Part shown: positions 1 to 7,006 of the stretch, one piece after another
How the letters are laid out: every line of letters starts with the position of its first letter
How positions within the stretch are numbered: the first letter of the stretch is position 1
Source of the DNA: Verrucomicrobiaceae bacterium
GTDB taxonomy: Bacteria > Verrucomicrobiota > Verrucomicrobiia > Verrucomicrobiales > Verrucomicrobiaceae
Reading direction: 5' to 3'
DNA: 36,290 nt
Assembly: GCA_027489965.1 (NCBI GenBank)
Contig: JAIXZA010000070.1
Coordinates: 1 to 36,290, forward strand
The notes under the pieces: model-generated
The model's input: the letters and a program-made list of their open reading frames with translations, nothing else
Told to the model about the DNA's origin: nothing
The model's database searches: none
Program-made: the position numbers and the translations under genes

Positions 1-39
1 AAATCCTGTTAATCCTGTCTTCTTGTTAATCCTGTAAAA
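1..39 (+). repeat. Copy A of the TTAATCCTGT double-box repeat
   Basis: First of five copies of a short repeat in the window. It contains two TTAATCCTGT boxes with a 17-bp period, followed by a short A-run. It may be cut by the window edge. Its orientation matches the right-hand ends of the two inverted pairs (237-276 and 6937-6976), so I infer it is the right end of another element lying mostly outside the window. The 98 bp between it and copy B (40-137) show only a weak GCCCA/TGGGC hairpin near 41-57 and no gene. Confidence 0.85.
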
Positions 40-137
40 TGCCCAGCCTTTTGGGCAGCTTCACTTTGATGCAAGTCTGCCTTAGTTAGCTCCAAACTCA
101 GTTAATTATCGACAGCTGTGAGGAACAGGGCACCTGG

Positions 138-173
138 TTTTACAGGATTAACAGGAGAACAGGATTAACAGAA
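138..173 (-). repeat. Copy B of the double-box repeat
   Basis: Minus-sense copy. ACAGGATTAA occurs at 142-151 and 159-168, keeping the 17-bp period. The linker between the boxes differs from copies A, C and E, while the boxes themselves are identical. It is the left end of the 138-276 element. Confidence 0.85.
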
Positions 174-236
174 AGCCAAACCTCCTGATCTTCACTGTGC
201 CTGAATCCACCAAAGTCAAAGAACAGAGAAAAGAAA

Positions 237-276
237 AAATCCTGTTAATCCTGTCTTCTTGTTAATCCTGTAAAAA
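237..276 (+). repeat. Copy C of the double-box repeat
   Basis: Plus-sense copy with TTAATCCTGT at 245-254 and 262-271. It is essentially identical to copies A and E, including the CTTCTTG linker and the flanking A-runs. It is the right end of the 138-276 element. Confidence 0.88.
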
Positions 277-322
277 GGGTCCCAACTCCCGAGGGAACTG
301 TGCCCAAAGCGGAGTTCACAGA

Positions 323-1363
323 CTATCCCACAAAGCCGTATTTAGTGAGCTGGCTTTCGATGATCTGCTCACAGGCATAGAGCTGCTTTTCACGCTCTTT
401 GCGACCGCTGTCAGCGATGGCTTGCAGGGCATCGATATCATAGAGATAGACGCCTTCAATGCCGTTCACGGCAGGATCGACATCACGCGGCACGGCGATG
501 TCGATGATGAGCAGCGGCTCCCAGCGGCGCTTCTTCATGACGTGCTGAATCTGCTCTGGCTTGATGACAAAATGAGGGGCGCTGGTGCTGGAGATGATGA
601 CATCCACCTCATGCATGGCGGCTTCCCATTCATCAAACTTCAGCGCTGTGCCGCCCATTTCTGTGGCTAGCTCGACAGCGCGATCGTGACTGCGATTGGA
701 GACGATGATGCTTTTGGCTCCGCGTGAAAGCAGGCTCTGGGCACAGGTGCGACTCATCTCCCCTGCCCCGATGAGCATGACGCGGCATTCCTTCAGGTCA
801 TGCACCTTTTCTGCCAGATCCACGGCCACGCTGCCCACGCTGGTGGAACCGCGCTGAATGGTGGTCTCATTTCGCACTTTTTTACCGACGGAAAAGGCCT
901 GCTGGAACAGCTTGTTCAGCCTACGGCTGGTGGTGCCTGCGGCAAGAGCGACCTGATAGGCCGCTTTGACCTGGCCAAAGATTTCGGTCTCACCCAGCAC
1001 CATGCTATCGAGCCCACTGACGACGCGGAAAAGATGTCGAGCGGCCTCTCCTGCATGCAGGTCATAGGTCACCAGAGCCTCGGCCTGCTCTGGAGCCAAA
1101 TCAAAGCGCCGAATGACATATTTGACGAGTTCTCCCTGCGCTTGCTGCGCATCCGCATGGGTATGCGTGGAATAAATTTCGACTCGATTGCAGGTGCTCA
1201 GGACCACGCTTTCCTCAAAGCCTGGAAGGGCGCGCACTTCTTGGACAGCCTCAGGCACCTTGGATTCAGGAAAGGCAACACGTTCGCGAACCTCCACAGG
1301 CGTGGTTCGATAGTTTAGGCCAAGGCAGACCAATTGGTTTTGAATTGGCTCTACATCAACCAT
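323..1363 (-). CDS. hemA: Glutamyl-tRNA reductase (short form)
   Basis: Reduces glutamyl-tRNA(Glu) to glutamate-1-semialdehyde with NADPH, the first committed step of C5-pathway tetrapyrrole synthesis in the cytoplasm. The 346-residue product has the N-terminal catalytic domain with the nucleophilic Cys58 in STCNRVE, the GLDSMVLGETEI signature at about 117-128, and a Rossmann domain with GAGEM at about 199-203. The protein stops near residue 346, at the start of the long spinal helix, so the usual C-terminal dimerisation domain of the roughly 420-residue family is missing. From memory, chlamydial HemA proteins are also short, so this may be ancestral rather than damage. The ATG overlaps the upstream ccsA-like stop by 8 bp, pointing to translational coupling. 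The 138-276 repeat element lies just beyond the stop. Confidence 0.95.
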   Translation of the reverse strand: MVDVEPIQNQLVCLGLNYRTTPVEVRERVAFPESKVPEAVQEVRALPGFEESVVLSTCNRVEIYSTHTHADAQQAQGELVKYVIRRFDLAPEQAEALVTYDLHAGEAARHLFRVVSGLDSMVLGETEIFGQVKAAYQVALAAGTTSRRLNKLFQQAFSVGKKVRNETTIQRGSTSVGSVAVDLAEKVHDLKECRVMLIGAGEMSRTCAQSLLSRGAKSIIVSNRSHDRAVELATEMGGTALKFDEWEAAMHEVDVIISSTSAPHFVIKPEQIQHVMKKRRWEPLLIIDIAVPRDVDPAVNGIEGVYLYDIDALQAIADSGRKEREKQLYACEQIIESQLTKYGFVG

Positions 1364-2138
1364 GCGTCGTCATGAGCCAGAGAGAAATGAAAGGAATCAC
1401 AAAACCGACGGCTGCCAGCCAAGCCGTCTGTCGAGGTGACAGCACCTGCCGCCACATGATGACACCGACCAGCGCGTAAAGCACCCACACCGCCCAGGCG
1501 AAGATGAGCTTTGGATTGCTAATCGGTGTATTGAGTTTGAAGGAAACGACCAAACTAAAGCTGAGTAACAGCAAGCCCAGATAGACAAGCTTTTGGATGG
1601 CTTTAGCCAGTCCCTGAATCGGTGGCAACTGATAGAATAACCCGCCGATGTGATGCTTTTTCAAAAAACGCTCCTGCAGCAAATACATAACGCCCGTGAT
1701 GCAAGCCAGAGCAAAGGCGGCGTAGGCGACCAGCGCCAAGGCGGCGTGCAGTTCCACATAAGGATCAATTTTGGACTTCGCTGCATAGTCAGGGAAGGCA
1801 TCGGGAATCACAAAGGCCAGCACCTGCATGGCCGTGACGAGAGGTGCGGTGAAGATGCCGAGTAAAGACACGCGATACGGCGGTCCGACCAGGAAGTAGA
1901 GTAGCACGATGCTCCAGCCGATGAAGACAAGGATGTCAGAAAGGCTTTTCATGGGGCACTGGCCCACGGCTTGTCCACGATAATAAACAGCGCCTGTTTG
2001 CAGGATAAAGCCGATCAACATCGGAATCCATTGGCGGCTGGGACGCCAGTGACCACTGAGCAAGGCGCGCGCAGCTGGCACCACGCCAACGAGGAAGGCG
2101 AGGGTTGAAAACAGGAGCAATTGGCGGTCGAGCGGCAT
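1356..2138 (-). CDS. ccsA: CcsA/HemX-family cytochrome c assembly membrane protein
   Basis: A 260-residue integral membrane protein with about seven to eight hydrophobic segments. It resembles the cytochrome c assembly/HemX family. A conserved-looking ELHAALALVAY segment places a His at the start of a helix, as in that family. The WGxxWxWD haem-handling motif typical of true CcsA/CcmC is not visible, which favours a HemX-like role. HemX is encoded beside hemA in Bacillus and has been linked to control of HemA level; applying that here is inference. The frame is open upstream to 2468, but that part overlaps the divergent Nudix gene and is not membrane-like. I therefore chose the ATG at 2138, just before the first hydrophobic helix. 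Its stop overlaps the hemA start. Confidence 0.82.
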   Translation of the reverse strand: MPLDRQLLLFSTLAFLVGVVPAARALLSGHWRPSRQWIPMLIGFILQTGAVYYRGQAVGQCPMKSLSDILVFIGWSIVLLYFLVGPPYRVSLLGIFTAPLVTAMQVLAFVIPDAFPDYAAKSKIDPYVELHAALALVAYAAFALACITGVMYLLQERFLKKHHIGGLFYQLPPIQGLAKAIQKLVYLGLLLLSFSLVVSFKLNTPISNPKLIFAWAVWVLYALVGVIMWRQVLSPRQTAWLAAVGFVIPFISLWLMTTHG

Positions 2139-2253
2139 GAGAAGGTGGGCGCTTAGTTTCGCGGGATGAGGGAGCGTGGCAACTGAGACTTCACGAGAAA
2201 ACAGTCTCTTCCTTGCATCTAGTCGCTGGCGGTTGCATAGGCCAGCTTGATTT

Positions 2254-2742
2254 ATGATACCTGACTGGCAGCACTGGCAACCCACCATCCGCGCGACGCT
2301 GATGTTTGTCGTCGATGAGGCGCGTGAACAGGTTCTCTTGATTCGAAAAATGCGCGGCCTTGGTGCTGGCAAGATCAATGGACCCGGCGGCAAGATGGAT
2401 CCGGGAGAAACGCCGCTGGAATGCGCGGTGCGTGAAACCCAGGAAGAACTCGGAGTCACTGCCCTCAATGGCGTGAAACATGGCGAACTTTGGTTTCAGT
2501 TTGTCGATGGCCTTGCACTCTATGTGGACGTCTTCCTAGCCACTCAGTGGGAGGGCGAACCTTATGAGACACCCGAGGCCATTCCGCTCTGGACGCCTCT
2601 GAACGCCTTGCCCTTTGAAGAAATGTGGACAGATGACCGCTACTGGCTGGGCGAGATGCTCCTGGAGCGCCGACATTTCGTGGGAAAATTCGTTTTCGAT
2701 GACGACACCATGCTCACCAATGAAGTGGTTTGGCTGGGCTGA
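2254..2742 (+). CDS. Nudix hydrolase, MTH1-like (8-oxo-dGTPase type)
   Basis: A 162-residue single-domain Nudix hydrolase. The Nudix box is complete at residues 46-68 (GGKMDPGE ... REtqEELG), supplying the metal-binding glutamates. The C-terminal half carries PFEEMWTDDRYW at about 120-131. It lines up with the human MTH1/NUDT1 segment whose Trp117, Asp119 and Asp120 bind 8-oxoguanine and 2-hydroxyadenine. KINGPGGK before the box also resembles MTH1. By family knowledge it would hydrolyse oxidised purine dNTPs to monophosphates and protect DNA from mutagenic incorporation. Exact substrate is an inference. It is divergent from the ccsA-hemA pair, with a 115-bp spacer that should hold both promoters. 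Confidence 0.9.
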   Translation: MIPDWQHWQPTIRATLMFVVDEAREQVLLIRKMRGLGAGKINGPGGKMDPGETPLECAVRETQEELGVTALNGVKHGELWFQFVDGLALYVDVFLATQWEGEPYETPEAIPLWTPLNALPFEEMWTDDRYWLGEMLLERRHFVGKFVFDDDTMLTNEVVWLG

Positions 2743-2971
2743 TGGTTGAGCGTCAGGCTCTGATGGTGCGGGGACATTCGCACACTCTCTGATTCGTTCT
2801 TCACGGCCCCACTAATCTTCAAAGCTAGGCGGATTCATCCAAAGTTCCGGCCTGCTCAATGTCTCGGATAGCAGAGAAGTGATAACCACACTTTTTCTGG
2901 TTAACTAGAATAAGCTGATATCCCACTTTCACCTTGCGTCTGCTGTTGAAATCTGGATTAGCCTAGCACTC

Positions 2972-4462
2972 ATGAGAAAATTTTCTCCACGCTCATCTCT
3001 ACATCTTTATGCGATCAGTCTCTTTTTTTGGGGAGCAGGCCACGTTTTTGCAGATCAGACACAGGAAATTGAAGAACTAAAAGCAGCGGTTAGAGCGATG
3101 CAGCAGACGATCACTCAGCTGCAAGGGCAAGTAGCCACGCTGCAAGAAAAGCAGGCCCAACCAACGCAACCAGCCCGCACTCCAGAGTCCACTCCGGCCT
3201 TAAAGACACCAGAGTCAGCCTCTTTAGCTGCGCTTAAAGAGGCGGTTCTACCAGCTAGCCCAACTGGCACAACTCAGCCAGCCAGCCGAATGACCCAAGA
3301 GCAATGGTCTCAAACCAATCAAGGTCTGGCCACCTTAGTCCGACCAAGAGTGTTTGATGATGTGCCTGCGGGCCCGCAACCGCGAAAAGTCATGGAGAAC
3401 GAGCATTGGGCAGGCTTTCATGAACTCAGTGATAGTGGCTGGTGGATCCACGTTGGCGGCTTATTGATGGCCGATGTCTCTTTTTCAAATTATGAGGGCG
3501 ACGACAGCTTTGCAAACAGCCTCAATATCCGGCAAAGTCGTCTCCATGTGGATCTGCGCAGAAACTCCGATCTAGGACCGGTACGCCTTTATTATGAAAT
3601 GGGCGCTAATAGCAATACACGCCACTTATATGCGCAAGTTGGTGGACTCACCTTTGGACAAACTTGGTCAGCGTTTTTCGATCCAAGCACTGCACCTGAT
3701 AGCCTAAATCTTAACTTTTCCACTGGCAATCGGATCGCACCTCAAATTCGTTATACATTCCCTCTGGAAAGCGCTCATTTACAGTTGGCTGTGGCTGTGG
3801 AATCAACCAGAGGAGAAGGTGTTTATACTCAGAACCCTTACAGTTCAGGTTATTTAGGAAGCCGACTGCCAAGCTTAGTAGTACAAGCGCGCTGGGAGGA
3901 TACGTGGGGGCATCTTCAGCTAGCGGGTGTATTCAGAGATCTACATTATTCGGAAATTGATAATGTCTCTGACAGAAACTACAGAAATGAAGACACCTTT
4001 GGTTACGGCCTCTCACTCACCACGGCATTGCATCTCAGTCGTCAAGACCATCTGGTAGCAGGCGCGGCTTTCGGGAACGGCATCTCACCTTACTTTTCAA
4101 ATTCAAACGAGATTTACAACGACTATCGAGATAATTACTCTCGTCGCAACCCTAGTGGATCGCATGCTAACGGGAAATTAGATCTTTTCCAGTCGTGGAG
4201 AACGTTCGTAGGTTATCAGCATCGCTGGTCTGACAAAGTGCGCACTCAGATTTCATGGATCCATTTTTCAGATGAACCCGACACAGGAGGATTTAATTAC
4301 TCAAACACTGCCTTAGATACAGCTCAGGCCAATCTCATTTGGATGCTCAATGATCAACTTTCTGCAGGCATTGAATTCCAGTATGATTTCAGATCTTTCG
4401 AGAATGACATCGACCATGACCAGCATAGTCTCATGTTCAGTCTGATGTATCGCTTTTTCTAA
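2972..4462 (+). CDS. Outer-membrane porin with N-terminal coiled coil (DcaP-like)
   Basis: A 496-residue secreted protein. Residues 1-27 form a signal peptide ending near HVFA. Residues about 28-62 (QEIEELKAAV... and QLQGQVATLQ) are a predicted coiled coil, followed by a Pro/Thr/Ser-rich linker to about residue 130. The rest is rich in alternating beta strands with aromatic girdles and ends in YRFF. A terminal Phe is the usual recognition signal for the BAM complex. Features such as GGLTFGQTWSAF resemble the DcaP/OprO-type trimeric porins, in which an N-terminal coiled coil helps trimerise the barrel. Substrate cannot be told from sequence. It stands alone; codon use is more AT-rich than the neighbouring core genes. 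The 229-bp spacer upstream shows no clear structure. Confidence 0.85.
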   Translation: MRKFSPRSSLHLYAISLFFWGAGHVFADQTQEIEELKAAVRAMQQTITQLQGQVATLQEKQAQPTQPARTPESTPALKTPESASLAALKEAVLPASPTGTTQPASRMTQEQWSQTNQGLATLVRPRVFDDVPAGPQPRKVMENEHWAGFHELSDSGWWIHVGGLLMADVSFSNYEGDDSFANSLNIRQSRLHVDLRRNSDLGPVRLYYEMGANSNTRHLYAQVGGLTFGQTWSAFFDPSTAPDSLNLNFSTGNRIAPQIRYTFPLESAHLQLAVAVESTRGEGVYTQNPYSSGYLGSRLPSLVVQARWEDTWGHLQLAGVFRDLHYSEIDNVSDRNYRNEDTFGYGLSLTTALHLSRQDHLVAGAAFGNGISPYFSNSNEIYNDYRDNYSRRNPSGSHANGKLDLFQSWRTFVGYQHRWSDKVRTQISWIHFSDEPDTGGFNYSNTALDTAQANLIWMLNDQLSAGIEFQYDFRSFENDIDHDQHSLMFSLMYRFF

Positions 4463-4666
4463 AGATGGAAATGGATGCATAGCCAGCGCTCGCTCCAATG
4501 AACGCAAATCAAATCAGGCACATTTAAATCTGGGTGTGATGTGCGACCTTTGGCTCCCCTGCATACACTTTGCTCTGGCCAGACATTCACGAGCGAAGTC
4601 GTTTGGCTGGACTGATGGCAGCTACTATATCTCGTGCCTTCATGTTTTTGTGAAAACCTGTTTTTC

Positions 4667-4738
4667 TCCAGCAGATTCATGGAGGCCAACAGATAGAAGG
4701 CAAATTAGAAATCTGCGGGCCTCCCTGAATCTGCTGGA
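4667..4738. repeat. 21-bp inverted repeat, strong hairpin
   Basis: The arms at 4667-4687 and 4718-4738 are complementary at 20 of 21 positions (one T/G difference in the middle). The loop is 30 nt, and inside it CAGAT and ATCTG could extend the stem. There is no T-tract after it on either strand, so it is not a standard terminator. It could be a repetitive extragenic palindrome, a small structured RNA, or a transcript-stabilising 3' structure for the porin mRNA. Confidence 0.85.
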
Positions 4739-4771
4739 AATCACAAATCTTAATGACGAGAGGTATAAATA

Positions 4772-4801
4772 CAAAAAGGCTGCCTGTAGGACAGACAGCC
4801 T
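4772..4801 (-). terminator. Rho-independent terminator of rpsU
   Basis: Read on the minus strand, AGGCTGTCTGT, a CCT loop and ACAGGCAGCCT form an 11-bp stem with one mismatch, followed by five T residues. It lies 66 bp past the rpsU stop. Confidence 0.88.
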
Positions 4802-4866
4802 CCTGCGGTTGAACATCAGACAACGAGCCTGAAAATGATGCCGTTAAAGCTTATTGAAACCTTCGG

Positions 4867-5100
4867 TTATTGACCGATCGGGTTGACTGGGGGCTCACCA
4901 GCTTTTGGCAGGGTGAAGCGGAAGCGGATTTTACCACGCTTGGCAGTCGCGCGGGCTTTGCGCTTGGTGCGGGTCACTGGGTTCTCGAAAGCGCGCAGGC
5001 GGCGGATCTCTTCGGTGATACCTTCCATTTCAAGCTTGGTTTTGAGGCGCTTCAATGCGCGGTCAACTGGCTCGCCTTTGCGGATTTGAACTTCGGTCAT
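4867..5100 (-). CDS. rpsU: 30S ribosomal protein bS21
   Basis: A 77-residue basic protein starting MTEVQIRKGEPVDRALKRLK, the classic start of bS21, with the later basic stretch TRTKRKARATAKR. bS21 sits on the 30S platform near the 3' end of 16S rRNA and helps mRNA binding during initiation. The C-terminus extends about a dozen residues beyond short forms and is Pro-rich. No GGAG-like motif precedes the ATG at 5100; the bases before it are pyrimidine-rich. A strong terminator follows. It is divergent from pheS with a 210-bp spacer. Confidence 0.95.
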   Translation of the reverse strand: MTEVQIRKGEPVDRALKRLKTKLEMEGITEEIRRLRAFENPVTRTKRKARATAKRGKIRFRFTLPKAGEPPVNPIGQ

Positions 5101-5310
5101 ACAGGGTCAGAGGGGTGGGTTTGAAAAAGGGCTGTCATGGTAGGGGATAGCATGCATCCGTCAACCAGAAAGATTATTGTCCTGAAACCGGCGCTATTGA
5201 GCCCATTTTGGCGGTTCTTCGGCTATTTTTGGCAATTTCACTGCTGGCCGGATCACCTCCTCAGTTGCATCACTGCCATTCTGCGCGCATCATCGCCGCC
5301 CTTTGCCGCT

Positions 5311-6330
5311 ATGCTTTCCCAACTTGATTCCCTGAAAACCGAGGCCCTTACCGCCCTCGACACCCTGTCTGATGAAGCCGCCCTGGAGGCTTTCCGGGTG
5401 GATTACTTGGGTAAAAAGGGCAAGCTGACAGCTCTAAGCGGCGGCATGCGCGAGGTGCCAGCTGACCTCAAAAAGGAAGTCGGAGCCAAGCTCAATGAGG
5501 TTCGTGACGCCATCACCAGTGGCCTGACGGTCCGTCTGGAGGCTCTGCAAGCGGCAAAAGATGCATCTGCCGTGGCAGGTATTGACATCACTCTTCCAGG
5601 CAGGCCGGGAGCAGGTGTCGGCTCTCTCCATCCACTGACGCAGATCCGTGATTTGGCCGTGCGCACTCTGCGCCGCATGGGCTTCACCTTGGCTGACGGA
5701 CCTGAGATTGAAACGGAATGGCATTGTTTTGATGCCCTGAACACTCCAACGGATCACCCGGCCCGGAATGAAAGCGACACTTTTTACATGCCTGACGGCA
5801 AGCTCCTACGCACTCACACGAGCAGCGTGCAAGTCCGCACCATGGAGAGCGCCAAGACGTTGCCTGTCCGTATCATTGCACCCGGAGCAGCCTATCGCCG
5901 CGATGAGATCGATGCCACCCACCTGAGTGTTTTTAATCAAATCGAAGCACTCTATGTCGATACCGACGTCAGTCTGGCCGATCTGAAAGGCACCCTAGAA
6001 TACTTCTTCCGCGAGGTCTTCGGTCCGACCACTGTCGTTCGCTTCCGCCCACATTTCTTTCCTTTCACTGAGCCGAGCTTCGAGATCGACGTGAAGTTGG
6101 AAGCCAAGGGCAAAGAAGCCCGCTGGATCGAGATCGCAGGCTGTGGCATGGTCGATCCGGCCGTCTTTGCCGAGATCAGCAAAAAGCGTGGAGACAACCT
6201 TTTTGATCCTGAAAAAGTCACCGGCTTTGCTTTTGGCATGGGTCTGGACCGCCTGGCCATGATCATGCACGGCATTTCAGACATCCGTCATTTAATCGAA
6301 AACGACGTGCGCTTTTTGCAGCAATTCTGA
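5311..6330 (+). CDS. pheS: Phenylalanyl-tRNA synthetase alpha subunit
   Basis: Catalytic subunit of the alpha2-beta2 enzyme that charges tRNA(Phe). The 339-residue length is normal. Residues 1-90 form the N-terminal coiled-coil arm. The class II core has THTSSVQ at about 169, the motif 2 stretch FRPHFFPFTEPS at about 245-256, and motif 3 GFAFGMGLDR at about 305-314. The frame is open upstream to 5137, but that stretch does not look like any PheS; I chose the ATG at 5311 because the protein then starts like the family. pheT follows after a 676-bp gap occupied by a GxxExxY element. No T-box leader or leader peptide rich in Phe was recognised in 5101-5310. Confidence 0.96.
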   Translation: MLSQLDSLKTEALTALDTLSDEAALEAFRVDYLGKKGKLTALSGGMREVPADLKKEVGAKLNEVRDAITSGLTVRLEALQAAKDASAVAGIDITLPGRPGAGVGSLHPLTQIRDLAVRTLRRMGFTLADGPEIETEWHCFDALNTPTDHPARNESDTFYMPDGKLLRTHTSSVQVRTMESAKTLPVRIIAPGAAYRRDEIDATHLSVFNQIEALYVDTDVSLADLKGTLEYFFREVFGPTTVVRFRPHFFPFTEPSFEIDVKLEAKGKEARWIEIAGCGMVDPAVFAEISKKRGDNLFDPEKVTGFAFGMGLDRLAMIMHGISDIRHLIENDVRFLQQF

Positions 6331-6454
6331 GGTCTTAGACACCCAGTTTGACAGAATGAACAAAAGAACAGGAAGATTAAGATTTCAGCTCCTTAAAACT
6401 CATTCCTCCTAGCTCACGCCTACACTCAATTTCAGCTTACAGAAAATCGGCAGA

Positions 6455-6494
6455 TTTTTTCACAGGATTAACAAGAGGACAGGATTAACAGAAA
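6455..6494 (-). repeat. Copy D of the double-box repeat
   Basis: Minus-sense copy. ACAGGATTAA lies at 6462-6471 and 6479-6488, again with a 17-bp period, and there is a T-run on its outer side. It forms the left end of the GxxExxY element. A faint, more decayed similarity is seen upstream near 6360-6385. Confidence 0.88.
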
Positions 6495-6510
6495 CAAGAA
6501 GAGTCAGATC

Positions 6511-6930
6511 ATGACAATGCAGGAACTCACCAAAACAGTCATTGGTATGGCTATCGAGATTCATCGGACGATGGGACCTGGGTTTAATGAGTCGATTTAT
6601 CATCGTTGTTTGGAAATCGAACTGGCTGCTGCTGGGATTGATTTCGAATCCAAGGTTCCGATAGATGTCTTCTACAAAGGTAAGCTGGTTGGCAAATTTG
6701 AGGCCGACATGATCCTCATGGTCATCGACAAGCGGCTCTTAATCGAACTCAAGTCCTGCGAGGCAATCTCAAAGTCACACGAAGCGCAAACCGTGAACTA
6801 TCTAACCGCCACTAAAATTGACGATGGTCTCCTCCTCAATTTCGGGGCACCGTCTCTCGAAATCAGGCATAAATACCGCCTCTACACTCCACGATCTGTT
6901 AAGGATGTTGCTCCCTTCGATCTTCATTAA
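6511..6930 (+). CDS. GxxExxY family protein (PD-(D/E)XK-like nuclease fold)
   Basis: A 139-residue protein with the family signature GFNESIY at residues 24-30 (G24, E27, Y30). Further on are FEAD66M and LLIE79LK81. The order E...D...E-x-K matches the PD-(D/E)XK nuclease active site, and a later HEAQTVNY segment resembles the Q-x3-Y motif found in the same fold. The family is known from genome annotation; its function has not, to my knowledge, been established. All presumed catalytic residues are present, so the gene is not decayed. It lies inside an inverted-repeat pair between pheS and pheT, on the same strand. Possible roles are nicking the repeat ends, or a repair or defence function. It is also possible that the fold is used without cleavage. 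Confidence 0.92.
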   Translation: MTMQELTKTVIGMAIEIHRTMGPGFNESIYHRCLEIELAAAGIDFESKVPIDVFYKGKLVGKFEADMILMVIDKRLLIELKSCEAISKSHEAQTVNYLTATKIDDGLLLNFGAPSLEIRHKYRLYTPRSVKDVAPFDLH

Positions 6931-6936
6931 AAAAAG

Positions 6937-6976
6937 AAAATCCTGTTAATCCTGTCTTCTTGTTAATCCTGTAAAA
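6937..6976 (+). repeat. Copy E of the double-box repeat
   Basis: Plus-sense copy, practically identical to copies A and C. It is the right end of the GxxExxY element and ends 30 bp before the pheT ATG, so it lies in the pheT translation-initiation region. Copies D and E on one transcript could pair into a long stem. Confidence 0.88.
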
Positions 6977-7006
6977 ACAGCCCTCAAATTTCGTCCACAT
7001 CCCTTT

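Larger units (their letters stand above)
138..276. mobile_element. Short inverted-repeat element without a gene (MITE-like)
   Basis: Two copies of the double-box repeat face each other (138-173 in minus sense, 237-276 in plus sense) around about 60 bp with no plausible ORF. The end arrangement is the same as around the GxxExxY gene at 6455-6976. I infer a deleted or non-autonomous derivative of that element. It lies 47 bp past the hemA stop codon, so it sits in the 3' region of that gene. No target-site duplication is obvious. The alternative is a plain dispersed inverted repeat that was never mobilised by a protein. Confidence 0.55.
4463..4866. other. 404-bp non-coding spacer with two hairpins
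   Basis: Lies between the convergent porin and rpsU genes. It holds a long imperfect palindrome (4667-4738) and the rpsU terminator (4772-4801). A plus-strand reading frame crosses the area but includes both hairpins and has no recognisable domain, so I do not call it a gene. Confidence 0.7.
6455..6976 (+). mobile_element. Inverted-repeat element carrying a GxxExxY nuclease-like gene
   Basis: Copies D (6455-6494, minus sense) and E (6937-6976, plus sense) of the double-box repeat face each other and tightly enclose one gene (6511-6930), leaving 16 and 6 bp. The whole 522-bp unit sits between pheS and pheT, normally adjacent or co-transcribed. The same ends bracket the shorter 138-276 element. 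I infer a small mobile or once-mobile unit. No transposase is present and no target-site duplication is obvious, so mobility would have to come from the nuclease, from host repair or from an unlinked factor. Confidence 0.65.

Noticed and set aside
1..276. The repeats near the left edge as a CRISPR array
   Set aside because: Copies alternate in orientation, spacing is irregular (about 100 and 60 bp), other copies lie 6 kb away around a gene, and no cas gene is present.
2139..2468. N-terminal extension of the CcsA-like protein
   Set aside because: It lies antisense over the well-supported Nudix gene and is not hydrophobic; the membrane protein starts naturally at the ATG at 2138.
4536..4832. 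Possible 98-residue protein between porin and rpsU
   Set aside because: The frame spans a long hairpin and the rpsU terminator, and the composition is not protein-like.
5137..5310. N-terminal extension of PheS
   Set aside because: The 58 extra residues have no resemblance to PheS; the ATG at 5311 gives a standard length and N-terminus.
5101..5310. T-box or Phe-rich leader peptide controlling pheS
   Set aside because: No T-box sequence and no short ORF with clustered Phe codons followed by a terminator were found.
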